A stretch of 39,170 bases of DNA from an uncultured Anaerolineae bacterium. GTDB lineage: Bacteria > Chloroflexota > Anaerolineae > J036 > Brachytrichaceae. Both the position numbers and the translations under genes were made by a program. Below the pieces are notes generated by a model. It made no database searches and was not told the origin of the DNA. It saw only the letters and a program-made list of their open reading frames with translations. The stretch spans positions 1-39,170 of the forward strand of contig CALBEF010000104.1 of the NCBI GenBank assembly GCA_937927775.1, read 5' to 3'. How positions within the stretch are numbered: the stretch's first letter is position 1; each line of letters starts with the position of its first letter. Below are positions 8,037-16,376 of the stretch, in pieces.

Positions 8037-9197
8037 ATGATCCGGCGCGGCAGTTTGCTCATTGCGCTGGCGTGTCTGGCCGGCTGCGCGGTGTTTGCGC
8101 CGCCCGCCCCTACGCCGGCGCCGACCCCTACTTCCTGGCCCCGCGCGCGCACAGAATCGCCGGGCTACGGCTTCGAGGCGTATCTGTGGTGGAAGCCGGA
8201 GATCGCCACGCGCGACCTGGGCCTGATCCGCGAGGCCGGCTTTGGCTGGGTCAAGCAGACCTTCGCCTGGCGCGACATCGAGATCGAGAAGGGCGTCTAT
8301 GACTGGTCACGGGCCGACGAGGTGGTATTTCTGGTCGGCCACTTCGGCTTGAAATTGCTGGCGCGCCTCGACCGCGACCCGCACTGGGATCGCGCTTACG
8401 AGGATGACGGCAGTGGGCGCATTGCCAGCGGCCCACCCCGCGACGCAGGCAACTTCATCGACTTCTGCGGGGTTATGGCGGCGCGTTATCGCGGCAAAGT
8501 GGCCGCCTATCAGGTGTGGAACGAGCCAAACCTGGCGCGCGAATGGGGCGGACGCGCGCCAGACCCGGCGGAATATGTGAATATGCTGCGCGGGTGTTAC
8601 GTCGCCATCAAACAGGCCGACCCCGGCGCGCTGGTGATCAGCGCCGGCCTCGCGCCCACCGGCAATGGCCCACCCGAAGCCATGCCCGACGATCAGTTTC
8701 TGATCGCGATGTATGAAGCCGGCGCCGCGCCCTACTTTGATCTGCTTGGCGCGCACGCGCCGGGTTTTCACGCTCCGCCCGAAGCCTCGCCTGACGATGT
8801 GGCCCGCAGCAGTGAATGGGGCGGGCAGCGCTTCTTTTGCTTTCGTCGCGTCGAAGATTTGCGCGCCATCATGGAACGCTACGGAGACGGGCACAAGCAG
8901 GTCGCCATACTCGAGTTTGGGTGGACGACCGATCGGGTCAATCCCGGCTATGCCTGGTTTGCCATCGATGAAGACCTGAAGGCGGATTACATGGTGCGCG
9001 CCTATCAGTTTGCGCGCGACAACTGGCGGCCCTGGATTGGCCCCATGATCGCCCTGTCGCTGCCTCAATTTGACTGGACGCCGGACAACGAACAATACTG
9101 GTGGGCCGTGATCGACCCGTCCTATCCCACCACCATCACCCGGCCGGCCTACGACGCGCTCAAGGCGATGCCCAAACAGAGCGCAGACGGCAGATGA
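8037..9197 (+). CDS. Lipoprotein clan-A glycoside hydrolase-like protein
   Basis: A 386-residue predicted lipoprotein: a basic start, a hydrophobic segment and the lipobox LACLAGC with Cys17, then a Pro/Thr-rich linker and a TIM-barrel domain. Acid/base Glu163 lies in QVWNEPNL and the nucleophile Glu293 in ILEFGWTTD. The order and spacing match the preceding protein, including shared segments such as the AxxPTGxG loop and the Arg-Glu-Trp after the acid/base. Its ATG follows the upstream TAG with no gap, so the two are almost certainly cotranscribed. The last residues (KQSADGR) and the stop codon are encoded by the start of a heptamer array, so the original C-terminus may have been replaced. 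Confidence 0.8.
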   Translation: MIRRGSLLIALACLAGCAVFAPPAPTPAPTPTSWPRARTESPGYGFEAYLWWKPEIATRDLGLIREAGFGWVKQTFAWRDIEIEKGVYDWSRADEVVFLVGHFGLKLLARLDRDPHWDRAYEDDGSGRIASGPPRDAGNFIDFCGVMAARYRGKVAAYQVWNEPNLAREWGGRAPDPAEYVNMLRGCYVAIKQADPGALVISAGLAPTGNGPPEAMPDDQFLIAMYEAGAAPYFDLLGAHAPGFHAPPEASPDDVARSSEWGGQRFFCFRRVEDLRAIMERYGDGHKQVAILEFGWTTDRVNPGYAWFAIDEDLKADYMVRAYQFARDNWRPWIGPMIALSLPQFDWTPDNEQYWWAVIDPSYPTTITRPAYDALKAMPKQSADGR

Positions 9198-9258
9198 CAG
9201 ACGACAGAGCGCAGACGGCAGATGACAGACGACAGAGCGCAGATGACAGACGACAGAG
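9175..9258. repeat. Heptanucleotide array, GACAGAC family (12 units)
   Basis: Twelve 7-nt units in strict phase (for example CGCAGAC, GGCAGAT, GACAGAC, GACAGAG), with a 21-28 nt higher-order pattern. The array begins within the last codons of the lipoprotein gene and supplies its stop codon (9195-9197). Confidence 0.95.
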
Positions 9259-9272
9259 CGGCAAGTGAAGCC

Positions 9273-9349
9273 GTCAATCACTCAATCGCTCAATCGTCAA
9301 TCGCTCAATCGTCAATCGTCAATCGTCAATCGCTCAATCGCTCAATCGC
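9273..9349. repeat. Mixed 7/8-nt array, TCAATCG / CTCAATCG
   Basis: Ten units that switch between a 7-mer (TCAATCG) and an 8-mer with one extra C (CTCAATCG). It ends about 40 nt before the kinase start. Confidence 0.9.
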
Positions 9350-9365
9350 CCACTGCCAGCCCAAG

Positions 9366-9371
9366 TACAAT
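9366..9371 (+). promoter_or_regulatory. Candidate -10 box for the PASTA kinase gene
   Basis: TACAAT 17 nt before ATG 9389, just after the repeat arrays. Only a weak GAGG lies before the start codon. Confidence 0.3.
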
Positions 9372-9388
9372 GGGCCACATTCGAGGCC

Positions 9389-11536
9389 ATGGGTAGCCAA
9401 CCACCAAACACATCCGCGCCATCGTCAGGTCTGGCCCTGCTCAACGGGCGCTATCGCCTGCTTGCCGTGATCGCCGGCGGCGGCATGGCGACCGTGTACA
9501 AGGCGCAGGACACGCTGCTTGGCCGGCTGGTTGCGGTGAAGACCCTGCGTGACCGGCTGGCCCGCGACCCTCAATTCGTGCAACGCTTCCGCGAGGAGGC
9601 GCAGGCGGCCGCGAACCTCAACCATCCCAACATCGTCACCATTTTCGATGTGGGGCGCGACGCCGCCGATGGCATCGAGCGGCACTACATCGTGATGGAA
9701 TACGTTGAGGGCCATGATCTCAAGCACCTCATTCGTGAGCGCGCCGCCGCCGGCCAGACATTTGGCATCGAGGAAACCGTCCATATCGTCCGCCAGATCT
9801 GCGAAGGCGTGGGGTATGCGCATCGGCGGGGATTGGTTCACTGCGACCTGAAGCCGCAGAACGTGATCGTCACCCCCGAACGCAAAGCCAAAGTGGCCGA
9901 CTTTGGCATCGCCCGCGCCTACACGGCGATGGTGGCCGAGCGGGCCGATGTAGTGTGGGGCACGCCGCAGTACTACGCGCCGGAGCAGGCCACCGGCGCA
10001 GCGCCCACGCCGGCCAGCGATGTCTACAGCATCGGCATCCTCCTGTATGAAATGCTGGCCGGCCGGCTGCCTTTTGAAGCGCGAGACCCACAGGAACTGG
10101 CCCGGCTGCACCTGAACGCGGAGCCGACGGCGCTGCATCTGCTGAATCCGAATGTGCCGCTGCAACTCGAGGCGATCGTGCGGCGAGCGCTGGCCAAAGA
10201 CCCGGCCCAACGCTACCGCGACGCCGACCAACTGGCGCGTGTGCTGGCAGCGTACCTTCAGCAGGGCGAAGAACAGACGCTGAGCCAGCCGACCTATTCC
10301 ACGCTGCAATCTCAGCCGGTCCCGCCCGCGCCATCTCAATCACAAGCGCGCGCGCCCGCGTCTTCACCCGTGTCTTCGCACAGCCAGCCGCGCGCCGGCC
10401 GGCCTATCGCGCCGGGCGCAACATCCGCTTCCCAGGGCGTCAGTCGCGGCGCTACTGCCTATCCTGTGACCGGCCCAACATCGCCTCGCGCTTCATCAGC
10501 CATCGATAGCGCCACAACCGCGCCGCGAGCAGAAGCCGGGACAGACCTGCTCGTCTGGCTGCTCGGCGCAGTGGCCGTCCTGTGCGTGCTGGGTCTGATT
10601 CCCCTGTACGCATTTGTGATTCGCGCCTATTCGACGCCTGCCACGGCTCCCGCGTCCCGGCCCGGCAGCCCAGGCGTTTTCACACCCACCATCATCATCG
10701 CCATCACACCCGAAACGATAGTTCTCCCGTCGTTCATTGGTCTCAGCCTCGACGAAGCCCGTCAGGGAGTCAGCCTGCTGGGACTCGAACCGCCTGCCGT
10801 CGAAACTCACCCCGACCCCGATGCGCGCGAGCCGCTGGTGTTCGCGCAGCGCCCGGCGCCCGGCACACAGGCGCCCAGAAGCGTGTCGATCACGTTCGCC
10901 GTGAGCATGCCCGCCCAGTCCCAACAGGTGCCGGTCGATCTGGTGGGGCGCGTGCTCGATGATTCTCTGCGCCAGATCCTGAACGACGTGGGCTGGCGTG
11001 TCGCAGTGTCGGAGTCTGTCGCCTTCCAGCCGGAGAACATCATTCTGGCCTCCCAGCCTCCTCCCGGCGCCCGGCTTGCCCTGGGCAGCACCCTTGTCCT
11101 GACAGTGAGCACCGGCGGGCGGGCGCCGCTCAACACCAATCTCTCGTCGATCATGCTGGAGTGGGCGCGTTTCAGCCGCGACACTTACATACCCGGCCAG
11201 ACCCTTCAGTTCAGCGTCAACTGGCGCGCACTGGCAGCCGTGAACAAAGGGTACAAGGTCGGCTGGTATCTGCTATCCGACGCCGGCGACATCATGGCCC
11301 AGGGCGAGGATCGCGAACCGCGCCACAACGGCAACCCCGCCCCCACCAACACCTGGCGGCCCAACACGGTCGTGTTCGACACCTATTCGCTCGTGATCCC
11401 AGCCGGCCTCGCCCCCGGCGTCTATCAGGTCGGCATTCTGCTCTACGACGACCAGGGCCGGCTGCCGGTGCTCGACCCGGGCCAGGCCGGCGTCCGCAGC
11501 GGCATCGTGCTGTTGCGCGCCATTCAGGTGCAATAG
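9389..11536 (+). CDS. Ser/Thr protein kinase with two PASTA domains and an extra C-terminal module
   Basis: A 715-residue transmembrane kinase. Residues 20-290 are a PknB-type kinase domain: glycine loop VIAGGGMATVYKA, Lys51 in VAVK, catalytic loop HCDLKPQN (His151, Asp153), DFG at 171-173 and GTPQYYAPEQ. The usual HRD Arg is Cys152, making it a non-RD kinase, and the activation loop (AYTAMVAERADVVW) lacks the Thr pair phosphorylated in PknB. A Pro/Ser-rich linker (300-385) and one membrane helix (about 387-413) follow. Two PASTA-like domains come next (about 445-508 and 513-576; wall-fragment sensors in other bacteria), then a beta-rich module (about 585-715) like the C-terminal modules of the GT-C proteins in this window. 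The ECF sigma and anti-sigma-like genes follow. Confidence 0.92.
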   Translation: MGSQPPNTSAPSSGLALLNGRYRLLAVIAGGGMATVYKAQDTLLGRLVAVKTLRDRLARDPQFVQRFREEAQAAANLNHPNIVTIFDVGRDAADGIERHYIVMEYVEGHDLKHLIRERAAAGQTFGIEETVHIVRQICEGVGYAHRRGLVHCDLKPQNVIVTPERKAKVADFGIARAYTAMVAERADVVWGTPQYYAPEQATGAAPTPASDVYSIGILLYEMLAGRLPFEARDPQELARLHLNAEPTALHLLNPNVPLQLEAIVRRALAKDPAQRYRDADQLARVLAAYLQQGEEQTLSQPTYSTLQSQPVPPAPSQSQARAPASSPVSSHSQPRAGRPIAPGATSASQGVSRGATAYPVTGPTSPRASSAIDSATTAPRAEAGTDLLVWLLGAVAVLCVLGLIPLYAFVIRAYSTPATAPASRPGSPGVFTPTIIIAITPETIVLPSFIGLSLDEARQGVSLLGLEPPAVETHPDPDAREPLVFAQRPAPGTQAPRSVSITFAVSMPAQSQQVPVDLVGRVLDDSLRQILNDVGWRVAVSESVAFQPENIILASQPPPGARLALGSTLVLTVSTGGRAPLNTNLSSIMLEWARFSRDTYIPGQTLQFSVNWRALAAVNKGYKVGWYLLSDAGDIMAQGEDREPRHNGNPAPTNTWRPNTVVFDTYSLVIPAGLAPGVYQVGILLYDDQGRLPVLDPGQAGVRSGIVLLRAIQVQ

Positions 11537-11628
11537 ACCTGCCCGGCCGGCCAGTTCACCCGTGCAACTTTCGGTGGACTGGTTCGTACTACAGACGAGT
11601 GTTGACGCTGACAGAACGCCGGTCCATC

Positions 11629-12288
11629 ATGGGCGCAATGACCACCATCGCCATACCCTCCGGCCCGGCGCATGCTGCCGATCAGGCGCATCACCGCAAT
11701 CAGACAGACGCCGACGCGCGCCAGGAGTTGGCCTGCGTCGAGGCGGTCAAGGCGGGCGACGTCAATGCGTTTCAGTATCTGGTGGAGGCGCATCAGGCGC
11801 GCGTGTATAACCTGGCGTTGCGCATGCTCGGCTCCGAGGCCGAGGCCCAGGACGCCGCTCAGGACGCATTCGTGCAGGCTTATACCCGCCTGGCTTCCTA
11901 TCGCTCCGAGTGGCGTTTCAAGACGTGGATCATGACGATCACGTCGAATCTGTGCATCGATCGTCTGCGCCGGCGGCGCATCGAGCCGACGACATTTGCG
12001 GATCAGCCCGACCCGGAAGCAGACTTCGTCAGTCACGAGCCGCAGCCGGATGTCGTCGCGGCGCGCAATGAGCGGCGCGACATGGTGCATCAGATGTTGC
12101 AGGCATTGTCAGCCGAAGACCGCAGCATGGTATTGATGTTCTACTGGGGCGATATGAGTTACGAGGAGATCGCGGTCGCCATGCGCGCGACGGTGAACGC
12201 CGTCAAATCCCGGTTGTTCCGCGCGCGGCGCGCGTTGGCGCAGTCGCCGCTGGCCGATCGGATGGACATCCCCCGGACGACGAGGTAG
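11629..12288 (+). CDS. ECF-type RNA polymerase sigma factor
   Basis: A 219-residue sigma-70 family factor of the extracytoplasmic-function type, with only regions 2 and 4. Region 2 is clear from FQYLVEAHQARVYNLALRML through DAAQDAFVQAYTRL to WIMTITSNLCIDRLRRRR (about residues 45-120). Region 4 covers LSAEDRSMVLMFYWGDMSYE to AVKSRLFRARRAL (about 160-205), with the helix-turn-helix in the SYEEIAVAMRATVNAVKSRL part. The start may be ATG 11629 or ATG 11638; the first is used. The gene lies 92 nt after the kinase and 12 nt before the membrane protein that is probably its anti-sigma factor, so its targets may be envelope genes. The N-terminal 30 residues are low in complexity and not part of region 2. 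Confidence 0.92.
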   Translation: MGAMTTIAIPSGPAHAADQAHHRNQTDADARQELACVEAVKAGDVNAFQYLVEAHQARVYNLALRMLGSEAEAQDAAQDAFVQAYTRLASYRSEWRFKTWIMTITSNLCIDRLRRRRIEPTTFADQPDPEADFVSHEPQPDVVAARNERRDMVHQMLQALSAEDRSMVLMFYWGDMSYEEIAVAMRATVNAVKSRLFRARRALAQSPLADRMDIPRTTR

Positions 12289-12300
12289 GAAGTGGCAGTC

Positions 12301-12969
12301 ATGAGAACGACGACGCAGACCGATATGGATGCGCTGATGATGGATGCCCTGGATGGGACGATCAGCCCATCCGGCTGGGCGGCGCTGCAGAGGTATCTGG
12401 CGCAACACCCGGACGAAGCTGCCGCTTTCGAGCGCATGGCGCAAGTGGACGCGGCATTGCGCGCCACGCCGGCAGCCATGCCGCCGGCTCAGTTTGCCGC
12501 CCGCGTGATGGAAGCGGTCAGATTCATGCCGGCCGCGCAATCCGTTCTGCGTCCCCAACATACAACACGCAACACGCAGTACGCAGTACGCAACACGCAG
12601 TACACAATGCGCAATACGCAATACGTAGCACTGAGCCGGGCGCAGGTTGCGTATGTGGCCGTTCTGACAGGCATCGTCGCGGTCATCGGTGGGATTCTGG
12701 CCCTGGCCGCGCTCAGCCTGATCGAGCCGGCGGCGGCAGCTCAAAACCTCCAGGCGCTGGTTGCGTTTGTGTCGAACGTGATGCGCATCGTCCGCGATGT
12801 GTTGCAGGTGTTCTACTTGTTTGCGCGGGCGGCGCTCTCTCAACCGCTGGTGTGGGCGATTGGTCTGGGGCTGGGCGCGATCGTGCTGGTGTGGGCGCGC
12901 GTCGTGGCCGGCGTGGTGGCAACCGGCCTGCGCGCGCGACCGCACCCCCGGCCTCTCACGGCAGGTTGA
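12301..12969 (+). CDS. Putative anti-sigma factor, membrane protein with in-frame heptamer insert
   Basis: A 222-residue protein placed directly after the ECF sigma gene, the usual place for its anti-sigma factor. The N-terminal 80 residues are soluble and helical (DALDGTISPSGWAALQRYL, then AAFERMAQVDAALRA), like the cytoplasmic part of anti-sigma factors, but without the zinc-binding His/Cys set of the zf-HC2 type. Residues 88-108 are three near-copies of the heptapeptide RNTQYAx, encoded by nine heptanucleotide units. Hydrophobic segments follow at about 115-140, 151-176 and 181-205. ATG 12301 has AGGAAG about 8 nt upstream; GTG 12292 is an alternative. The 3' end overlaps the convergent phosphorylase gene by 14 nt. 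Confidence 0.65.
   Translation: MRTTTQTDMDALMMDALDGTISPSGWAALQRYLAQHPDEAAAFERMAQVDAALRATPAAMPPAQFAARVMEAVRFMPAAQSVLRPQHTTRNTQYAVRNTQYTMRNTQYVALSRAQVAYVAVLTGIVAVIGGILALAALSLIEPAAAAQNLQALVAFVSNVMRIVRDVLQVFYLFARAALSQPLVWAIGLGLGAIVLVWARVVAGVVATGLRARPHPRPLTAG
12562..12624. repeat. In-frame heptanucleotide array, GCAATAC family (9 units)
   Basis: Nine 7-nt units (ACAACAC, GCAACAC, GCAGTAC, GCAGTAC, GCAACAC, GCAGTAC, ACAATGC, GCAATAC, GCAATAC), 63 nt in all, so the frame is kept. It encodes residues 88-108 of the putative anti-sigma factor. Confidence 0.95.
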
Positions 12970-13723
12970 GCGCCGTTTCCACTGCCAGCCAGAACAGCTT
13001 CTCGCGCGCGTCGGCGTGGTGATTCCAGCGCCGCGAGTCCCACGCATCCCCGCCCAGATCGTCGCCGCTGTACAGCAACTGACCGAACTGAATGCCGCGA
13101 AACTGCGCCACGGCGAAGAATGCGGCGGCTTCCATCTCCACCGCGATGCACCCCTCTGACCGGCGCAGTTTGATCTTTGCCGGCGTCTCGCGGTAGATGG
13201 CGTCGGTCGTCCACGTTTTCGACACCAGATATTCCACGTGATGCCGTCGCAGCGTTTGCTCGATGGCGGCCACAACTTCCGGGCTGGCGCTCACTTCGCG
13301 CGCGGGCGGCAGATAGTGGTATGACGTGCCCTCGTCGCGCACGGCCGAGGCCGGCACGATGACATGCCCCACCGCCAGCGCGCTGTCGAGCACGCCGGCC
13401 CCGCCGCAGGCGACGAACTTGCGGCAGCCCAGCGCGATAGCTTCTTCCAGCAGGCCGGCTGCCAGCGGCGCGCCCACGCCAGGGTGGAAGAACGCCAGCC
13501 GCGCGCCGTCGATCTCCATCTCGTAGAGCGGATGCTCTCCCATCTCGCTGCGCAGGGTGTAGACGCGCCGCGCGGATTGACTGGCGATCACGTCGTTCAG
13601 CACATCCTGAAAGAAGCACACCACGCAGCGTTCGGCCACGTTGATCGGCTTCAGCAGGCGGGCCGGCTCGATGAACGCCTCGGTCGCGCTGTCATATTCG
13701 AGAATGGGATAGGTGTTTTGCAT
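12956..13723 (-). CDS. Nucleoside phosphorylase (uridine/purine phosphorylase family)
   Basis: A 255-residue enzyme of the PNP_UDP_1 family, which splits nucleosides with phosphate into a free base and ribose-1-phosphate. Family features are visible: GVGAPLAAGLLEEAIALG (phosphate and ribose side), ACGGAGVLD, the VPASAVRDEGTSYHY segment, and the base/ribose site VEMEAAAFFAVA, whose EMEA motif binds the ribose. The TSYHY segment and the size are closer to uridine-phosphorylase-type members than to the trimeric PNPs, but the base preference is not settled. It lies downstream of fhs on the same strand, separated by a strong hairpin. Its 3' end overlaps the convergent membrane protein gene by 14 nt. 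Confidence 0.88.
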   Translation of the reverse strand: MQNTYPILEYDSATEAFIEPARLLKPINVAERCVVCFFQDVLNDVIASQSARRVYTLRSEMGEHPLYEMEIDGARLAFFHPGVGAPLAAGLLEEAIALGCRKFVACGGAGVLDSALAVGHVIVPASAVRDEGTSYHYLPPAREVSASPEVVAAIEQTLRRHHVEYLVSKTWTTDAIYRETPAKIKLRRSEGCIAVEMEAAAFFAVAQFRGIQFGQLLYSGDDLGGDAWDSRRWNHHADAREKLFWLAVETALNLP

Positions 13724-13733
13724 CGCAATGTGC

Positions 13734-13768
13734 GCTCTCCCGCAAGTTCAAACAACCTGCGGGAGAGC
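13734..13768 (-). terminator. Strong hairpin between fhs and the phosphorylase gene
   Basis: A perfect 11-bp stem (GCTCTCCCGCA with TGCGGGAGAGC) around a 13-nt loop, 9 nt past the fhs stop codon on the minus strand. No U-run follows in the direction of transcription, so it could be a processing or stabilising hairpin, or an attenuator, rather than a classical terminator. Confidence 0.5.
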
Positions 13769-13777
13769 AACCTGCAT

Positions 13778-15499
13778 TCAGAATAGCCCGACGACTTTGC
13801 CATCGACCAGATCCACATTTTCATACGCCGGGTGAGCGGGCAGACCCGGCATCGTGCGCATGTCGCCGCACAATGGATACAGGAACCCCGCGCCGACCGA
13901 AGCGCGGATGTCGCGCACGGGCAGGGTGAAGCCGCTGGGCGCGCCGAGCAGTTTCGGGTCGTGCGACAGACTGAGGTGCGTCTTGGCCATGCAGATGGGC
14001 AGGCCGCTCAGCCCCAACTGCGTGAACTGTTTGACGCGCTGTTCCGCTTCCGGCGCGTACTCGACGTCGCCGGCGCCGTACATCTCGCGGGCAATGATCT
14101 CGATCTTCTCCTTGATCGGCTCGTTGCACGTGTACAAAAAGCGGAACTGGCCGGGCCTATCGCAGGCCGCCGCCACCGCCTCGGCCAGTTCGACGCCGCC
14201 GGCCCCACCCCGCGCCCACACATCGGACAGATACGCGCCCTCTGCGCCGGCCTCGACCGCCTTCTGGCGAATGAGGTCGATCTCGGCCGGTGTGTCTGTG
14301 GTGAAGTGATTGATCGCCACCACCACCGGCACGCCGAACTTGCGCGCGTTCTGCACCTGGCGGGTCAGATTGGCGCAGCCGCGCTCCAGCGCCGGCAGGT
14401 TCTCATTTGTCAGTTCCGGCGGCAGGGGCTTGCCGGCGACCACCTTGCCGGCCCCGCCGTGCATCTTCAGCGCGCGCGCCGTCGCCACCAGCACCACGCA
14501 ATCTGGCTTCAGCCCGCTGGCGCGGCACTTGATGTCCATGAATTTCTCCATGCCCAGATCGGCGCCAAAGCCGCTCTCGGTCACCACATAGTCGGCCAGC
14601 TTCAGCGCGATCTGATCGGCCACGATGGAGCTGTTGCCATGCGCGATGTTGGCGAAGGGGCCGGCGTGCACAAAGACCGGCGAATGCTCCAGCGTCTGCA
14701 TCAGGTTGGGCATCAGGGCGTCCTTCATCAGCACGGTCATCGCGCCGGCGACCTTGAGCTGCTCGGCGGTGACGGGATTGCCGGCCCTGTCGAGCGCGAC
14801 CATCATGCGGCCCAGCCGCGCGCGCAAGTCGTCCAGGCCGGTTGCCAGGGCAAGGATTGCCATGACTTCCGAAGCCACGGTGATGTCATAGCCGGCCTGG
14901 CGCGGCACGCCGTCCTGTTTGCCGCCCAGCCCGATGACGATATTGCGCAGCGCGCGGTCGTTGATGTCCACCACGCGGTTGATGAGAATGGAGTAGGGGT
15001 CGATGTTCAGCGCGTTGCCGTGGAACAGGTGCGCGTCGAGCGCAGCGGCCAGCAGGTTGTGCGCCGCGCCGACGGCATGGATGTCGCCGGTGAGATGCAG
15101 GTTGAAGTCCTCCATCGGCACAACCTGGGCATAGCCGCCGCCGGCTGCCCCGCCCTTGATGCCGAAGGTCGGCCCCATGCTGGGCTGGCGCAGACAGGTG
15201 AACACCTTGCGCCCCGTGTAATGCAGCGCCTGCGACAGGCCCACCGTCGTCACCGTCTTGCCCTCGCCGAGCGGGGTTGGGGTGATGGCCGTGACGACGA
15301 TGTATTTGCCGTTAGGCCGGCCGGCCAGGCGATCGCGCGCGTCCAGGCGCACTTTCGCCTTGTGGTTGCCGTACAGTTCAAGTTCGTCTTCGCGCAGGCC
15401 GGCCTGTGCGGCTATCTCGCGGATCGGCAGGAGTCGCGCCGCCTGCGCGATCTCCAGGTCTCTGGGGATGCTTGTCTGAGTCAAAGGTTGGATTGACAT
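13778..15499 (-). CDS. fhs: Formate--tetrahydrofolate ligase
   Basis: A 573-residue enzyme that uses ATP to join formate to THF, giving 10-formyl-THF, the entry step of one-carbon metabolism and of the methyl branch of the Wood-Ljungdahl pathway. The P-loop TPLGEGKT is at about residues 74-81, followed by family blocks [60 protein letters not shown] and [12 protein letters not shown]. The C-terminal part ([16 protein letters not shown] and [16 protein letters not shown]) is complete. The length fits the family (about 555-580). GGAGG lies about 7 nt upstream of ATG 15497-15499. No other Wood-Ljungdahl gene is in view; together with purU it suggests formate and formyl-THF exchange. A long antisense open frame (13832-15496) is a compositional shadow. 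Confidence 0.97.
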   Translation of the reverse strand: MSIQPLTQTSIPRDLEIAQAARLLPIREIAAQAGLREDELELYGNHKAKVRLDARDRLAGRPNGKYIVVTAITPTPLGEGKTVTTVGLSQALHYTGRKVFTCLRQPSMGPTFGIKGGAAGGGYAQVVPMEDFNLHLTGDIHAVGAAHNLLAAALDAHLFHGNALNIDPYSILINRVVDINDRALRNIVIGLGGKQDGVPRQAGYDITVASEVMAILALATGLDDLRARLGRMMVALDRAGNPVTAEQLKVAGAMTVLMKDALMPNLMQTLEHSPVFVHAGPFANIAHGNSSIVADQIALKLADYVVTESGFGADLGMEKFMDIKCRASGLKPDCVVLVATARALKMHGGAGKVVAGKPLPPELTNENLPALERGCANLTRQVQNARKFGVPVVVAINHFTTDTPAEIDLIRQKAVEAGAEGAYLSDVWARGGAGGVELAEAVAAACDRPGQFRFLYTCNEPIKEKIEIIAREMYGAGDVEYAPEAEQRVKQFTQLGLSGLPICMAKTHLSLSHDPKLLGAPSGFTLPVRDIRASVGAGFLYPLCGDMRTMPGLPAHPAYENVDLVDGKVVGLF

Positions 15500-15569
15500 C
15501 GTGGTCCTCCGCTGCCCATCTTATTACAGAGCGGCAGATGCGCCAGTCGCAAACTCCAAACGACCGATT

Positions 15570-15575
15570 TATACT
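15570..15575 (+). promoter_or_regulatory. Candidate -10 box for the C26 peptidase gene
   Basis: TATACT 23 nt before ATG 15599, in the divergent gap after fhs. Confidence 0.35.
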
Positions 15576-15598
15576 CTCGCGGATCTTCAGGTTTGGAA

Positions 15599-16336
15599 AT
15601 GACACAGGTGAACATGACTCGACCGCTCATTCTGATTCCCACCCCGATTCAGGATGAAAAGAAGCGCGCGTTTTCGATGGGCAGGAACTATGTGCGCTCG
15701 TTGATTGACGCCGGCGCTGTGCCCCTGCTGGCGCCGGTGACGCTGAACGAGCGCGATCTGCGCGCGATGTACGAGCTTGCCGGCGGCGTCATGCTGGCCG
15801 GCGGGGCGGATGTCGATCCGGCCCTGTTCGGTGAAGCGCGGCACGAAAAGACCGCCGGCATCGATCCCGATCGTGACCGCGCCGAGTTTCTGCTGGCGCG
15901 CTGGGCCGTTGCCGATGACAAGCCGCTGTTCGGCATCTGCCGGGGCATCCAATCGCTGAATGTGGCATTCGGCGGCTCGCTGATCCAGGACATCCCCTCG
16001 CAATGGCCGACCACGTTGCGACACAACGGTCACTACGATGGCGCCACGCGGGAGCAGGTTCTGCACACCGTGCGCCCCGCGCCGGGGTCGCGCGTGGCGC
16101 AGATGCTTGCGGCCAGCGAAGCCGGCGTCAACAGTTTTCATCATCAGGCAGTCAGGCAGGTTGCGCAGGGCTTTGTCGTCACCTCGCGCGCCGGCGACGG
16201 CATCATCGAGTCGATCGAGCTGCCGGACAGGCGGTTTGTCGTAGGCGTGCAATGGCACCCGGAAGAGATGTCGGAGAGCCGGGCCGACATGATGCGTCTG
16301 TTTGTGGCGTTTGTGAACGCAGTCACAAACGGTTGA
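15599..16336 (+). CDS. Gamma-glutamyl-gamma-aminobutyrate hydrolase-like peptidase C26
   Basis: A 245-residue class I glutamine amidotransferase-fold hydrolase of the C26 family (PuuD-like), which removes gamma-linked glutamate from amides such as gamma-glutamyl-GABA. The catalytic triad is visible: Cys114 in LFGICRGIQ, and His220 and Glu222 in GVQWHPEE. Family segments are LAGGADVDPALFGE near residue 70 and NSFHHQAV near 180. The length (about 250) is typical. ATG 15599 is chosen; TTG 15593 and ATG 15614 are in-frame alternatives. Glutamine synthetase lies 2.4 kb downstream on the same strand, which would fit gamma-glutamylation metabolism, although the genes between them are unrelated. Confidence 0.9.
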   Translation: MTQVNMTRPLILIPTPIQDEKKRAFSMGRNYVRSLIDAGAVPLLAPVTLNERDLRAMYELAGGVMLAGGADVDPALFGEARHEKTAGIDPDRDRAEFLLARWAVADDKPLFGICRGIQSLNVAFGGSLIQDIPSQWPTTLRHNGHYDGATREQVLHTVRPAPGSRVAQMLAASEAGVNSFHHQAVRQVAQGFVVTSRAGDGIIESIELPDRRFVVGVQWHPEEMSESRADMMRLFVAFVNAVTNG

Positions 16337-16343
16337 CGTGCCG

Positions 16344-16349
16344 GTATAC
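16344..16349 (+). promoter_or_regulatory. Candidate -10 box for the cytochrome c gene
   Basis: TATACT 27 nt before ATG 16377, just after the peptidase stop codon. It is followed by a good GGAGG ribosome site at 16362-16366. Confidence 0.4.
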
Positions 16350-16376
16350 TTGGGGCCATTCGGAGGTTTTATTGTG

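Noticed and set aside
13832..15496. A 554-codon open frame opposite fhs
   Set aside because: It mirrors the fhs gene almost codon for codon, and its product is rich in His, Arg and Ala with no recognisable domain. It is a high-GC antisense shadow.
16333..16349. TTGACG and TATACT as a paired -35/-10 promoter for the cytochrome gene
   Set aside because: The spacing is only about 5 nt instead of 16-18, so the TTGACG is not a matching -35 box. The TATACT alone is kept as a weak candidate.
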